From NCBI RefSeq assembly GCF_003470665.1, contig NZ_QRJZ01000001.1:137401-201400 (forward strand): a stretch of DNA of 64,000 bases, given 5' to 3'. Source of the DNA: Collinsella sp. AM17-1. Lineage in GTDB: Bacteria > Actinomycetota > Coriobacteriia > Coriobacteriales > Coriobacteriaceae. Made by a program: the position numbers and the translations under genes. How positions within the stretch are numbered: position 1 is the first letter of the stretch; each line of letters opens with the position of its first letter. Below are positions 52,028 to 60,927 of this stretch, piece after piece. The notes beneath the pieces were generated by a model. The model was not told the DNA's origin. It did no database searches and saw nothing but the letters and a program-made list of their open reading frames with translations.

Positions 52028-52047
52028 GCTACGATCGAGTGGGAATA
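52028..52047 (+). other. attR core of element A / attL core of element B
   Basis: GCTACGATCGAGTGGGAATA matches the guaA 3' end at 18 of 20 positions. Confidence 0.78.
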
Positions 52048-52053
52048 AATGGT

Positions 52054-52366
52054 GATACGTTTTCGTATCAGTTTGTGACCCATCATACCCTCTGAGTATT
52101 GCCTGCTCAGAGGGTATTTTTTATGTTTTGATAATGCGGTCACGTATTATCGTGACCCCCAAAATGACAACGTCTGCGATAGCGTCTTGCGGGCGGCTTA
52201 CGAGTTGTTATTCGTCTTTCTACCAGGTGTTTTCGGCATATTTATGACGACACCCAAAGAATATCACTTGATACGTTTTCGTATCATTTCCTGCGCTTTT
52301 CCAACCTATGCAGGACCATCGACCCGTAAGCCGCCTGCAATTCCAGAACTGATACGTTTTCGTATC
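52054..52366. repeat. three copies of the palindrome GATACGTTTTCGTATC
   Basis: Identical 16-base palindromes at 52054..52069, 52270..52285 and 52351..52366; the first two extend to TGATACG...CGTATCA. They start 6 bases after the att core. The whole stretch 52048..52603 has no convincing gene. They occupy the same position in B as the CCTGAAATTATTCC repeats in A. Confidence 0.8.
52085..52122 (+). terminator. terminator after the second att core
   Basis: ATACCCTCTGAG/CTCAGAGGGTAT followed by TTTTT. It would end guaA transcription if element B alone were in place. Confidence 0.8.
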
Positions 52367-52418
52367 TGTTTTTCGAAAGAGAAAAACCAACTTTTGGGTC
52401 AAAGCTGGGTCACGGCGT

Positions 52419-52446
52419 AAAAAAGCCTCTGACGAGGCCTTTTTTC
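52419..52446. terminator. bidirectional terminator in element B
   Basis: AAAAAAG-CCTC-TGAC-GAGG-CCTTTTTT. Functional in both directions. Confidence 0.7.
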
Positions 52447-52535
52447 TCCATGTCCGGCTCGACTGCGCCCTGGACGAGTCCCTCCAGGCAACGCATCGAG
52501 AGCGTCCTCTCGATACGTCGCTTGTTCGACGCCCA

Positions 52536-52573
52536 TATAAAAGAACCGCCCCGCAGGATAGCCTGCGGGGCGG
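52536..52573 (-). terminator. terminator of the LRR gene
   Basis: CCGCCCCGCAGG/CCTGCGGGGCGG with a four-base loop, followed on the minus strand by TTCTTTTATA. Confidence 0.8.
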
Positions 52574-52603
52574 AATAAGACTCATAAAGCGCTTTTGCGA
52601 AAC

Positions 52604-54466
52604 CTAGATGCGAGACCTTCTCAGAGCGAACACCCCTGTTGCGATAGAGACGACGGCAAGGATAGAAAGCACTGTTATCGGCAGCATGGAGTCGTCGCCG
52701 GTCTTGGCGAGCGATTCCTTGTCGCCGTCGCTGGCGGCCTTATCGTTCGCAGATTCATCATCGACCACCTGCTTCTCTGCCGCGACAACGGTGAACTCGG
52801 TCTCGGCCGTGCCGGTATCGGAGACGATCGCCAGCGTATGCTTGCCTGCAGACAGGGTCTCAAGATAGGAGGGCTTCAAGGTGACGATGGTGCTGCCCGC
52901 CTTTACCGTGTAGTTTGAGGCGTCCACGTCTTTTCCGTCTACCTGCACCTTTAAGAAGTCAGCGAAGGCGGCGTTGGAGGTGAAGGACAGTCCGTCCTCG
53001 CTACCCTTTTGCCACTTTCCGTTCGCGCCTTCAATGATCATTGCCTTGAAGGCGGGGGCGACCTCACTGCAGACGGTGCACTTGCCGTTCTCATAGCTAT
53101 GCCCAGCAGCTGGAATTATCCACTCGCTTTCTTCTATTTCTTCCGTACCGTTTTCATCTATGAAATGCTTGCCGCAGGTATCACAGGTCCAATATTCAAC
53201 ATTGCCGGGCTCGGTGCAGGTGGCAGGGGTCGCCTCGGTCTTGGTGAGCGTATGTTTCAAAGTGAGATTACTTGGCTTCACTTCGTCAATCACATAGCCA
53301 TCGCCCATAGCACCGTCGGAAATGGCGAGAGAATCAGTGATGTCGGTGCCGTCTTTGCCTTCTACGGAAACGATTGCAACATGGACTTTGCCGTCTTCGG
53401 ATGCCTCAGCGTTTTTCAACACTTCGTAGCACCATACATGTACGCCCTGTGACACATTTAAAAACGAATCGGTGCCTAAGCTCAAGCCTTCCTTCATATA
53501 GACCTCGGTCAAGCCTGTGCAATAGGAAAATGCGCCATTCCCGATAGAGGTGACGCCCTCGGGAATGGTGATCTCTTTCAAGCTGGAGCAATAGACAAAT
53601 GCGCAATCCCCGATGGAGGTGACGCCCTCCGGAATGGCGATCTGGGTCAAGCTTGAGCACCCAGCAAATGCATAATCCCCGATAGAGGTGACGCTCTCGG
53701 GGATGGCGACCTCGGTCAAGCCTGTGCAATTGAAAAATGCGCTATTCCCGATAGAGGTGACGCCCTCGGGGATGGCGATCTGGGTCAAGCCTGTGCAATC
53801 ATAAAACGCGCTATTCCCGATAGAGGTGACGCCCTCGGGGATGGCGATCTGGGTCAAGCTGGAGCAACCATAAAACGCGAAATCACCAATAGAGGTGACG
53901 CTCTCGGGGATGGCGACCTCGGTCAAGCCTGTGCAATTGAAAAATGCGCTATTCCCGATGGAGGTGACGCCCTCGGGAATGGTGATCTCTTTCAAGCTGG
54001 AGCAATAGGCAAATGCATAATTCCCGATAGAGGTGACGCCCTCGGGAATGGCGATCTGGGTCAAGCTTGAGCAATCATAAAACGCGAAATCACCAATAGA
54101 GGTGACGCTCTCGGGGATGGCGACCTCGGTCAAGCCTGTGCAATCATAAAACGCGCCATTCCCGATGGAGGTGACGCCCTCGGGAATGGTGATCTCGGTC
54201 AAGTCTGTGCACCAGCTAAATGCATAATCCCCGATAGAGGTGACCTTGTATCTCTGGTCACCGAATTCTATTGTTCCAGGGATTTCAACGTCGCCGGAAA
54301 TGCTTTCGTCGGCATCGTTAACCGTCGCCTCGCCAGTTTCTGTATCATATCGATAGGTAATTTGGCCTATCGTGGTTTCGCCCGTATCCGCAAAACATGG
54401 CGTGGCTGCGACGAAAGGCAAAGCAAATGCCAGGATGCAGAGTAGACTTAAAATACTTTTCTTCAT
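52604..54466 (-). CDS. BspA-like leucine-rich-repeat surface protein with LPxTG-type anchor
   Basis: A 620-residue secreted protein. Residues 1..26 are a signal peptide. Eleven 23-residue LRR_5 (Treponema/BspA-type) repeats follow, of the form VTSIGxxAFxxCxxLTxIxIPEG. Then come a cysteine-containing domain (EYWTCDTCGKHF, KCTVCSEV), a strand-rich domain and the sorting signal LAKTG with a hydrophobic span and RRSRI tail. BspA-like repeats bind host proteins or other bacteria. It shares its leader and signal peptide style with the chimeric gene of element A. Confidence 0.9.
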   Translation of the reverse strand: MKKSILSLLCILAFALPFVAATPCFADTGETTIGQITYRYDTETGEATVNDADESISGDVEIPGTIEFGDQRYKVTSIGDYAFSWCTDLTEITIPEGVTSIGNGAFYDCTGLTEVAIPESVTSIGDFAFYDCSSLTQIAIPEGVTSIGNYAFAYCSSLKEITIPEGVTSIGNSAFFNCTGLTEVAIPESVTSIGDFAFYGCSSLTQIAIPEGVTSIGNSAFYDCTGLTQIAIPEGVTSIGNSAFFNCTGLTEVAIPESVTSIGDYAFAGCSSLTQIAIPEGVTSIGDCAFVYCSSLKEITIPEGVTSIGNGAFSYCTGLTEVYMKEGLSLGTDSFLNVSQGVHVWCYEVLKNAEASEDGKVHVAIVSVEGKDGTDITDSLAISDGAMGDGYVIDEVKPSNLTLKHTLTKTEATPATCTEPGNVEYWTCDTCGKHFIDENGTEEIEESEWIIPAAGHSYENGKCTVCSEVAPAFKAMIIEGANGKWQKGSEDGLSFTSNAAFADFLKVQVDGKDVDASNYTVKAGSTIVTLKPSYLETLSAGKHTLAIVSDTGTAETEFTVVAAEKQVVDDESANDKAASDGDKESLAKTGDDSMLPITVLSILAVVSIATGVFALRRSRI

Positions 54467-54857
54467 GACGGGTCTCCTCGTCTTATGAATAATCTATTGT
54501 TTTATTATCCCATAAAAAAGAATGTTTTTCCCAAAAAAGAATGTTTTCCGCCTTCCGCTCTTGACAAAAGTCAGGGAGAAAGCCTCCGAGGGCGCATGGT
54601 TTGCATCCCCCGATTGCCGTATCAGAGACGGCGTGCGCGCCCGTTGAAAACCACCTGTGACCACTCCCCTTCGTAAATAGGGGAGTAGTCGCCAGGGAAT
54701 AGTCGCAAATCAGATGAAACGGAAGCAGAAACCTCATTTTGTAATCACCCCGCCCTATTACAAAATGATTCGCTCTACAAGGAACTTCCTGAAAGAGGAG
54801 CAACAAGATGACACGATATAGCATGTATTTTAAATTTGCGATGATTGAGTGGGAATA
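54428..54857. repeat. right-end leader repeat of element B
   Basis: Second copy of the repeat described at 51640..52047. It includes the arm palindrome at 54736..54766 (ATTTTGTAATC, spacer ACCCCGCCC, TATTACAAAAT, one mismatch to the copy in A). Confidence 0.85.
54838..54857 (+). other. attR core of element B
   Basis: GCGATGATTGAGTGGGAATA matches the guaA 3' end at 19 of 20 positions. Confidence 0.8.
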
Positions 54858-54902
54858 ACATCCGCACATTATTGTAAGGTTCATTTCGTAGCCTGATTTT
54901 TC

Positions 54903-54968
54903 ATCCAGTGGCTTCAGTTAGGCCGGTTTTTCACCCGGCAAACCTGTAAGCCACTGGATTTCTTTTTT
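54903..54968 (+). terminator. terminator after the third att core
   Basis: ATCCAGTGGCTT/AAGCCACTGGAT with an inner GCCGG/CCGGC hairpin, followed by TTCTTTTTT. Confidence 0.75.
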
Positions 54969-55294
54969 GCCTCGCAATCCGAATAACGAGCATTTGACGA
55001 GCAAAATCGCAGGTCAATAATGATCGCTTTTGCTCACGTCCGTTCGAAAGCACAATAATGTGCTGAAATTCTGAATCGAACGTCGTGAGATAGAAAATGA
55101 CGTCATGGGCGCAAGTTCCCGCCCAAAATTGCGCGATTTTGTGAAATAAGCGACGTCAAGCGTGCGTCAAAGGGAAAACCGCAGGTCGCACAGCGAATAA
55201 ATCAGACAATGAAAGGATAGCGCATAACCGAAGGACGCAAGACGGCACATATAATATAGCCAAGAACAATATATGAACGACCCTCACAAGGACT
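54969..55294. other. non-coding region at the left of element C
   Basis: Holds a nested inverted repeat at 55033..55089 (CTCACG and CGTTCGA paired with TCGAACG and CGTGAG, enclosing AGCACA/TGTGCT) and a TGGGCG/CGCCCA hairpin near 55106. No gene is seen. CGTTCGA resembles the operator half-site of element A. Confidence 0.45.
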
Positions 55295-56359
55295 ATGCCG
55301 ATGGACAACGAAAGTTACGAAGAAATCGAAAGGGAGGCCGTACTGGGTTCCAAAAAAAGACGGGAGTTTTGGGACACTCTCTCAAGAGCGCACGGTTTTT
55401 CAAAAGAGGTTCGAGATACGGTCTTGCAAGCCCGTCCTCGAGTCAATCGGCTGTGCCGTTTCAGGACGTTTGGACCCGGTTCTCTTAAGCAATTGCGCAC
55501 GAACACACTCTTGTTCTCTTCTCCCCCATATTATGACGACCCTCTCGACACATATTTTTATGTCGACAAAAAGGCTCTCCAAATCCAGTTCAATCTGATT
55601 ATCGATGCATTCAGAGGACACACCCTTAAAGAGATTATCGCTCTGCTTGGCCAATTCGGCATCCCTGACTTCAACAAACTGCGCGATATAATCGGAAGGG
55701 CTGAAATAGAAGAGCTCCCGCTTCAGTTCGATCAGCTGAACAGTCAAATCGACGATATTAGGCGAATAGTGCAAAACGTCGGATACTCCCTTTGCTTCTG
55801 CGATGACCCGCTTAACGAGGTGCTGTGGCTGAAATACGCAGATAACCATAAGGGCTTTGTACAGATATACGATGCGAACTGTTCCATAAGATTTCTATGC
55901 GGCCAAAAGAACAGTTGTGGACTCTGTGCGAATGACGATTCCTCTTTGGCCCCTTTCCCTATTTACTACTCGAATGAGGGGTACGATGCAACACGATACG
56001 CACTTGCACTCCTTCTACTTCGTGAGTTGCCAGCTAATGCGAAAGTATCCTGCCCAGAACTTATCAAATATCTTAAGGAATCAATTAGGTGGGAGTTCGA
56101 AAAGGTCACGCTTATCAAGCGTAAGCAGCACGAGTACGACTGCGAATGGAGACTTTTATGCAGAGGGTCTGCAGAGGGTAGACCATCGATTCAGATGGTT
56201 CCCTCGTCAGTCGTGTTAGGCCTCCACATGAAAGAAGCGGAAAAGCGAAGCGTTGTGGATGCAGCCAAGTCCGCCGGAATAAAAGAAATTTTGCAGGCGT
56301 ATATTGACGAGGGGACTGGCAAGCTTGCAATTCGCTCTTACCAATCAACAGAAGAATAA
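55295..56359 (+). CDS. DUF2971 protein
   Basis: A 354-residue protein. LCRFRTFGPGSLKQLRTNTLLFSSPPYYDDPLDTYF is the typical DUF2971 opening and SLCFCDDPLNEVLWLKYADNHKGFVQIY its second conserved block; YDCEWRLLC comes later. DUF2971 proteins recur in defence islands and beside toxins, but their activity is not known. AAGGACT lies close before the ATG at 55295; the ATG at 55301 is an alternative. Confidence 0.8.
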   Translation: MPMDNESYEEIEREAVLGSKKRREFWDTLSRAHGFSKEVRDTVLQARPRVNRLCRFRTFGPGSLKQLRTNTLLFSSPPYYDDPLDTYFYVDKKALQIQFNLIIDAFRGHTLKEIIALLGQFGIPDFNKLRDIIGRAEIEELPLQFDQLNSQIDDIRRIVQNVGYSLCFCDDPLNEVLWLKYADNHKGFVQIYDANCSIRFLCGQKNSCGLCANDDSSLAPFPIYYSNEGYDATRYALALLLLRELPANAKVSCPELIKYLKESIRWEFEKVTLIKRKQHEYDCEWRLLCRGSAEGRPSIQMVPSSVVLGLHMKEAEKRSVVDAAKSAGIKEILQAYIDEGTGKLAIRSYQSTEE

Positions 56360-56367
56360 GTTAGCCG

Positions 56368-56814
56368 CTAATCGATTGGTACACCCCAAGGAAGACTGTC
56401 TTTCCCCTTCTCGTTTCTCTTGCTCTGCCATGTTGAAAAAAGATATCGGTCGAATTCAAAGAATTCTGTTTCACTATATGGATGTTGCCTATCGTAACTG
56501 CCGATATTCGTTATGAAAGCGTTGTCAGTGGATCGCAACGCATAGTGTTGATACTTCAACGAAGGTAATAGTTGTTTGTATAGAGCATAGTTGAAGGAAT
56601 CATCTATTTTCATATGTTTAACGAGCTGAGAGTACTCTCCATTAAGATCATAATCTACAAAAAGGGCGAGATTGATGCCACAAAGCGCAAATACGTCATC
56701 TGTTACACGACGAGAATAATAGGCAACTCCGTCAAAGCCGAGTTTTTTACACGCCATCATTATTGCCTGAGAGACGATATACTCAGACTTAAACAGGTTT
56801 TGCGACTCCAGCAA
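56368..56814 (-). pseudogene. C-terminal fragment resembling a RES-type toxin domain
   Basis: About 148 residues; the frame opens with TTG immediately after a stop codon. SEYIVSQAIMMACKKLGFDGVAYYSRRVTDD...GINLALFV resembles the C-terminal half of RES-domain proteins (sQ...FDGI.Y.S). The N-terminal half is missing, so this is probably a decayed gene. It is convergent with the DUF2971 gene. RES toxins degrade NAD; this fragment would not. Confidence 0.45.
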
Positions 56815-56876
56815 TCAACGAGATGGCAAGGCGGACGTATCGCAAAGAATCTCGCATGAATATTTGCGAGTTATCC

Positions 56877-59156
56877 TCAAGCTACAGCGTTGTTAATGAA
56901 CTGGACAACAGGCTCGTAATCGTTCGAATCGAAAACCTTTATATAGTCACCCTGGCTATTGCGTTCGTAAACACACAGCAATTTATCTGAAAAATCATCG
57001 CTTATGCCGATGCTGTATTCCTTCCCGTCAAACGATACGTCGTACTGAATACCAGCCTGCATGCCTTTTAAACGTGGTTTCCATTCCGTGTGCCAACCCA
57101 ATCTTCTTAGTTCAATCGCAGTCAATGCAGTAAATAGCTCTTTATTGAAACCGCTGGCGACCGTATTGGTGCCGACAGGCATCCAGCAGACCCAGCCTTT
57201 AGAGTAAAGCCGACTCGTTCTGAACTGAAAGTTTGCCCCAATCTCGCGAAACAGAAGAGGCTCATCAATGAAATACTTCGCCCAGGCGTCATCCCTACAA
57301 CCGTCCCAAACGTAATCAGCGATGATTCCATTCATCGCCTCCTCGATGTCGCAACCCCGTTTCTCAATATCGTCCAACAATAGCTTGAAGTAGCTGTTTG
57401 CTTTACGATGAGAACTATCGAACATTCTGAAATAGGCCCGCCAGTCAACATCTCTGTCGTTTTGCACGATGTAATAACTTAGTTTTTTCTTAGGCATCGA
57501 ATAATTGCCCTTGGTCAGCAATGCGCGCCTCAACAGATCTCCGTCAACAATGAGATCGGACGGACCAAATATACTCGAGATCAAATTTAGATACGAGACG
57601 AATCGCTCAAGGTTTTCGTCGGTTGCATTCCTGGCGTCTTCCATGGTGTTGATGCCGGAATAATTGAGCAGGAAGCCAATCTTTCCCTCGAAGTATTCAA
57701 TTTTTTCGCCTGAGATAATCGCATCACGCCATTTCTCGCTTTTATTGATAAGAACCGCCTTGAGTCTTTCTTCCAAGATTTGCTCATCAGGTATGAATCC
57801 GGACACAACGTTGTCTTCATCGGCGAGCTTAGCCAGCAAATCCCCGATAAAACACTCCATACCAACTATGCATTTCACTGCACCGGAATATCTTCCCAAA
57901 GTATTAAAGCCTTGATATCTCCCGGCAAATCGAACTAGATTATTGGCAACTCGATACCATTCGGACCACGACTCCTCGTCGAAATGCCCCTTGACCTGGT
58001 AAAGGTACGATTGAACCACCTGAAGCATGATGCGCTCGGAATAATCAGGATTGCGCTGGGCCTGAGACGCCCGACTGATTATGTCCACTATTTCAGGATT
58101 CGCGTTTTCGCTAGAAGCATAATCCAGGGTGTATTTGATGTAGTCAAACGTCTTTTGTGTCAACGTGGAAGCGTTCTTTAACCCCGTGTCAAAGTCCTTC
58201 GCAACCAGATTAAGTGTCCTTGACTGCAGATTCCTCACTCCGTCAGCATAACCAGTATCCTTGTTCCCGTAAGCGTTGAGGCTGCTCCATCTATTCCAGA
58301 AGGTCCATACGAGAAAGCTACACATCTTTCCGTCATAGTTTTTGGGAGTGCCTAAGCGCCAGAAGAAATCAAGCCATCTCTGGTCAAGACTCGAGAAGAA
58401 CTCGACATGCTCACGATAATCTAGCACCCCTAACGACGCTCCCTCGAGCTCGGCCTTGAAATTCTCATAGGGGCTAAGGATTTTCCCTCGCGCATTCATC
58501 TTGATGTAGAGATCATCTTCGTTTCCAATATGTTCGACGTCCAACCATTCAAATCGAATGGGACAGTCGTCGTCATTCGTGAGCTTCTCCCACAGATCAT
58601 CGCATTCGAAAAAGACAACCTCCATCCTATCCAAAACGACCAGCGCAGATCTAATAGTGGGATCATATCTCCAATTCGGATGAAACCAGCTAGCATCACC
58701 TATGCAATCGGAGATGCGCCCTTCGGAATTTTTCCAAGCGGCCCGAATATCCAAAAACATGCTGGCCGTTGTTATTCTTTCAAAAAAATCACGGGAGGTA
58801 CTTCTCGCTTGATATGAAAAACCTCGAAGAACGTCGATTGCATCATTTATCGATTCTTCAGATTTTTCGTCTTTGCAAAGAAGGGCAAACCAATGCAGCA
58901 AGAAAAGGGTTGTAAGGCGCTGCTGGCCGTCCAATGGAAGGAACAGGGTGTCGACTGTTTTTCCGTACACAAAGTTCAGGTTCAAAATATTTGAGGAGTC
59001 GACAGCCTTCTTGATATCGGACAGAAGAACGTCTCTTACCTCTGCGACTTCCCTCGAAGGGCGACCTTGGACGTAGTCTCGCTGTATCGGAGGAATGACG
59101 ATATTGTACTGTTTGATAATTCCCCAGAATGTTTTACTGCTTCCTTTATTCATCAT
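56877..59156 (-). CDS. DUF262 protein, second member of a pair
   Basis: A 759-residue protein. The DUF262 domain has IPPIQRDYVQGR near residue 20 and FLPLDGQQRLTTLF near 70. The long C-terminal part has no clear HNH motif, but has GRAYFRMFDSSHRKANSYF-like segments and ends in strands. The ATG at 59156 or 59153 overlaps the stop of the upstream DUF262 gene, so the two are coupled. Paired DUF262 proteins probably act together as a modified-DNA restriction or NTP-dependent defence system. Confidence 0.78.
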   Translation of the reverse strand: MMNKGSSKTFWGIIKQYNIVIPPIQRDYVQGRPSREVAEVRDVLLSDIKKAVDSSNILNLNFVYGKTVDTLFLPLDGQQRLTTLFLLHWFALLCKDEKSEESINDAIDVLRGFSYQARSTSRDFFERITTASMFLDIRAAWKNSEGRISDCIGDASWFHPNWRYDPTIRSALVVLDRMEVVFFECDDLWEKLTNDDDCPIRFEWLDVEHIGNEDDLYIKMNARGKILSPYENFKAELEGASLGVLDYREHVEFFSSLDQRWLDFFWRLGTPKNYDGKMCSFLVWTFWNRWSSLNAYGNKDTGYADGVRNLQSRTLNLVAKDFDTGLKNASTLTQKTFDYIKYTLDYASSENANPEIVDIISRASQAQRNPDYSERIMLQVVQSYLYQVKGHFDEESWSEWYRVANNLVRFAGRYQGFNTLGRYSGAVKCIVGMECFIGDLLAKLADEDNVVSGFIPDEQILEERLKAVLINKSEKWRDAIISGEKIEYFEGKIGFLLNYSGINTMEDARNATDENLERFVSYLNLISSIFGPSDLIVDGDLLRRALLTKGNYSMPKKKLSYYIVQNDRDVDWRAYFRMFDSSHRKANSYFKLLLDDIEKRGCDIEEAMNGIIADYVWDGCRDDAWAKYFIDEPLLFREIGANFQFRTSRLYSKGWVCWMPVGTNTVASGFNKELFTALTAIELRRLGWHTEWKPRLKGMQAGIQYDVSFDGKEYSIGISDDFSDKLLCVYERNSQGDYIKVFDSNDYEPVVQFINNAVA

Positions 59157-60927
59157 CGTCACCGTCCAGATAATAGGCAAGGGTGTCCATCATTCCGTTC
59201 TTGCCGTCAAGGTATTCGCGTCTATCGGTTGCGCTCCAGATTGCAAAGGATTGAGGATTCTGGGTGTAATACTTGAGGAACACGTTCTTGGTGCAGATCG
59301 GCACGAATTCGGCGCTTCTATCTTTTTTGATAATCACACCTCGCTTGGTCAAGAAAGTGCCTGATCCGTAACTCCTATTAGTGCCAGCATCCAGAAGTGC
59401 AAGGTTAGAAATCAGGTTTTGCTGTTCCTCGATCGCGGCATAGAATGCGACGAATGCTTCAGAGGATGCAAAGTATTCCGATCTCCCTTCATCCTCATAG
59501 CCGCTGTCGTCGATGAAGCTATCGATCGCAGCTTTCATCTCTTGGGCATCGATTCCGTAATCGTCCGCAATCATTTTCAGGGATTCAAAATATCTTCTAC
59601 GCTTTTCTGCCCGACCGTCTATTTCGGCATCTGTCGGAGGCTTTGACGCAGTTGCGTGGATGTGCTCGATATCCCAGTCATCGGTTTTATATTTTTCGAA
59701 GGGGAACCTGATCGAAGCCCGATCCGAATCGAGAATCGTCTTGATATTAAACAAGAGCAAGACTCTTTTGATCGCGGCCTTTTCCTTCGGGTCGTTGTAG
59801 TCTAGCAACTTGATTTTTTCGGAAGTGCTGCATCCCGCAGATACCAGCGACTCTTTGATCAATCCGTCAAGCTGAATCTTGACCTCTGACTTCTTTTTAT
59901 CAACCAATAGAGGGAAGAGCTCTTCTGCGCTTTTATAGCCAGAAGCGATTAGATATCCGATTTTGTGGTACATAACATTGTCCGTGTACCAATATTGAAA
60001 GTGCGCGAAGATGTCACAGATATCGCGCCAAACATCGAGAACCTGCGCTCCCTCTTTTACCATTTGACAAAGGCAGTTGAACGACGAGTAGGCATTCTTC
60101 TTTACCCATGAACCCGAAATATTCGATTTGCTGTTTTCCCAAATCGAGAAGAGCAAATCGATACGCGCACTTTGCATTAAATCAATGTTTTCATCGTTCG
60201 TAAGGAAGAACCACAATCTGTCATTTTGTAGGGACTGTTCTATATGGTTCCATTCGTCCGCAACGCTCAACATGCGCCGTTCGCCACACTGCTTCTTCAA
60301 GTCGCCAAGAAGCTTTCCTTTGATTAGCTCAGCATTAGTCAATGGTATCTTTCCAACGTTGAGCTTTCGAAACATAGATATTGCATCCTGGTCATCGGCA
60401 ATTTGATACCAGATTAGCAAGGTTCGCGCTTCGACATGCGAAGCAATCATTCTGTCGAACTCTTTTGAGCTCAAACCGTTATTCTCACGCCAGGCTACAA
60501 TCGTGTTCCACGCCTGCTGCATAAAATAGAAATCTGGATTTTGACAATCCTCGAGACTAATTTCGCCGAGAGATCCCTCTAGGAAAGATTCGCTATCCGG
60601 ACGGGTTTCATAAGAGATCGAATACGGAAGCTCTTCTTCATCATCATTTCTGTATGCATATTTGAGAATGATGTAGATTGTCGTCAGGCGCTGCTGGCCG
60701 TCAATAACCTCAAACGTCTTTTCTCCGTTGAGTTTTTTAACGACGATAGGCTGAAGACAATAGTTCTCGTCTGCAGTTCTTTCGGCATTATCGAAAAATT
60801 CGTAGATATCATCAAGCAGTTCAGACACTTGCTGTTGATCCCATTTGTACCCTCTTTGATAGGACGGAACGACAAAACGATAGTTCTTTAGATCCTTAAC
60901 GAATCGTTCTGTTGCAATTGGATCCAT
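59146..60927 (-). CDS. DUF262/DUF1524 protein, GmrSD-like, first member of a pair
   Basis: A 593-residue protein. DUF262 is marked by VVPSYQRGYKWD near residue 20 and EVIDGQQRLTTIY near 75. The C-terminal DUF1524 nuclease is marked by DWDIEHIHATASK and the ISNLALLDAGTNRSYG box. It is a homologue of the type at 4702..6405, but the two are clearly different in sequence. It leads the two-gene operon. The 130 bases to the next gene (60928..61057) probably hold its promoter. Confidence 0.82.
   Translation of the reverse strand: MDPIATERFVKDLKNYRFVVPSYQRGYKWDQQQVSELLDDIYEFFDNAERTADENYCLQPIVVKKLNGEKTFEVIDGQQRLTTIYIILKYAYRNDDEEELPYSISYETRPDSESFLEGSLGEISLEDCQNPDFYFMQQAWNTIVAWRENNGLSSKEFDRMIASHVEARTLLIWYQIADDQDAISMFRKLNVGKIPLTNAELIKGKLLGDLKKQCGERRMLSVADEWNHIEQSLQNDRLWFFLTNDENIDLMQSARIDLLFSIWENSKSNISGSWVKKNAYSSFNCLCQMVKEGAQVLDVWRDICDIFAHFQYWYTDNVMYHKIGYLIASGYKSAEELFPLLVDKKKSEVKIQLDGLIKESLVSAGCSTSEKIKLLDYNDPKEKAAIKRVLLLFNIKTILDSDRASIRFPFEKYKTDDWDIEHIHATASKPPTDAEIDGRAEKRRRYFESLKMIADDYGIDAQEMKAAIDSFIDDSGYEDEGRSEYFASSEAFVAFYAAIEEQQNLISNLALLDAGTNRSYGSGTFLTKRGVIIKKDRSAEFVPICTKNVFLKYYTQNPQSFAIWSATDRREYLDGKNGMMDTLAYYLDGDDDE

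Larger units (their letters stand above)
1906..52047. mobile_element. element A: integrative and conjugative element in guaA
   Basis: A region of about 50 kb bounded by direct copies of the guaA 3' end. It contains a tyrosine integrase and Xis-like gene at the left end, a relaxase with MobC, ParA/ParB, a coupling protein (TraG/VirD4), VirB4, PrgI, VirB6-like and Maff2-like proteins, a cell-wall hydrolase and replication-type genes. That is a nearly complete Gram-positive type IV secretion set. Cargo includes a defence block (4702..17918), an Abi pair (23328..25766) and antibiotic resistance genes (43.9..50.9 kb). Whether it can still transfer cannot be told from sequence alone, but none of the core transfer genes looks broken. 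Confidence 0.82.
51640..52047. repeat. right-end leader repeat of element A
   Basis: About 400 bases from the signal-peptide codons to the att core match 54428..54857 almost base for base. Shared parts: the leader after the start codon, a CGCTCTTGACAAAAGTCAGG stretch, the palindromic arm site and the core. The copy in B has about 20 extra bases (AAGAATGTTTTTCCCAAAA). No other gene is seen in 51679..52027. Confidence 0.85.
52028..54857. mobile_element. element B: recombinase-less block between att cores
   Basis: About 2.8 kb containing only the LRR surface protein gene and bounded by guaA-like cores. Its right 400 bases match the right end of element A. This is the layout of a cis-mobilizable element or of an ICE remnant. 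It has no integrase of its own. Confidence 0.6.

Noticed and set aside
52420..52540. Possible remnant of a minus-strand coding sequence in element B
   Set aside because: About 40 codons look plausible, but the stretch contains a bidirectional terminator and no family is recognisable.
53500..54245. Regular 69-base repeats as a possible CRISPR array
   Set aside because: The units are translated LRR repeats in an intact frame with no spacer-like variable segments.
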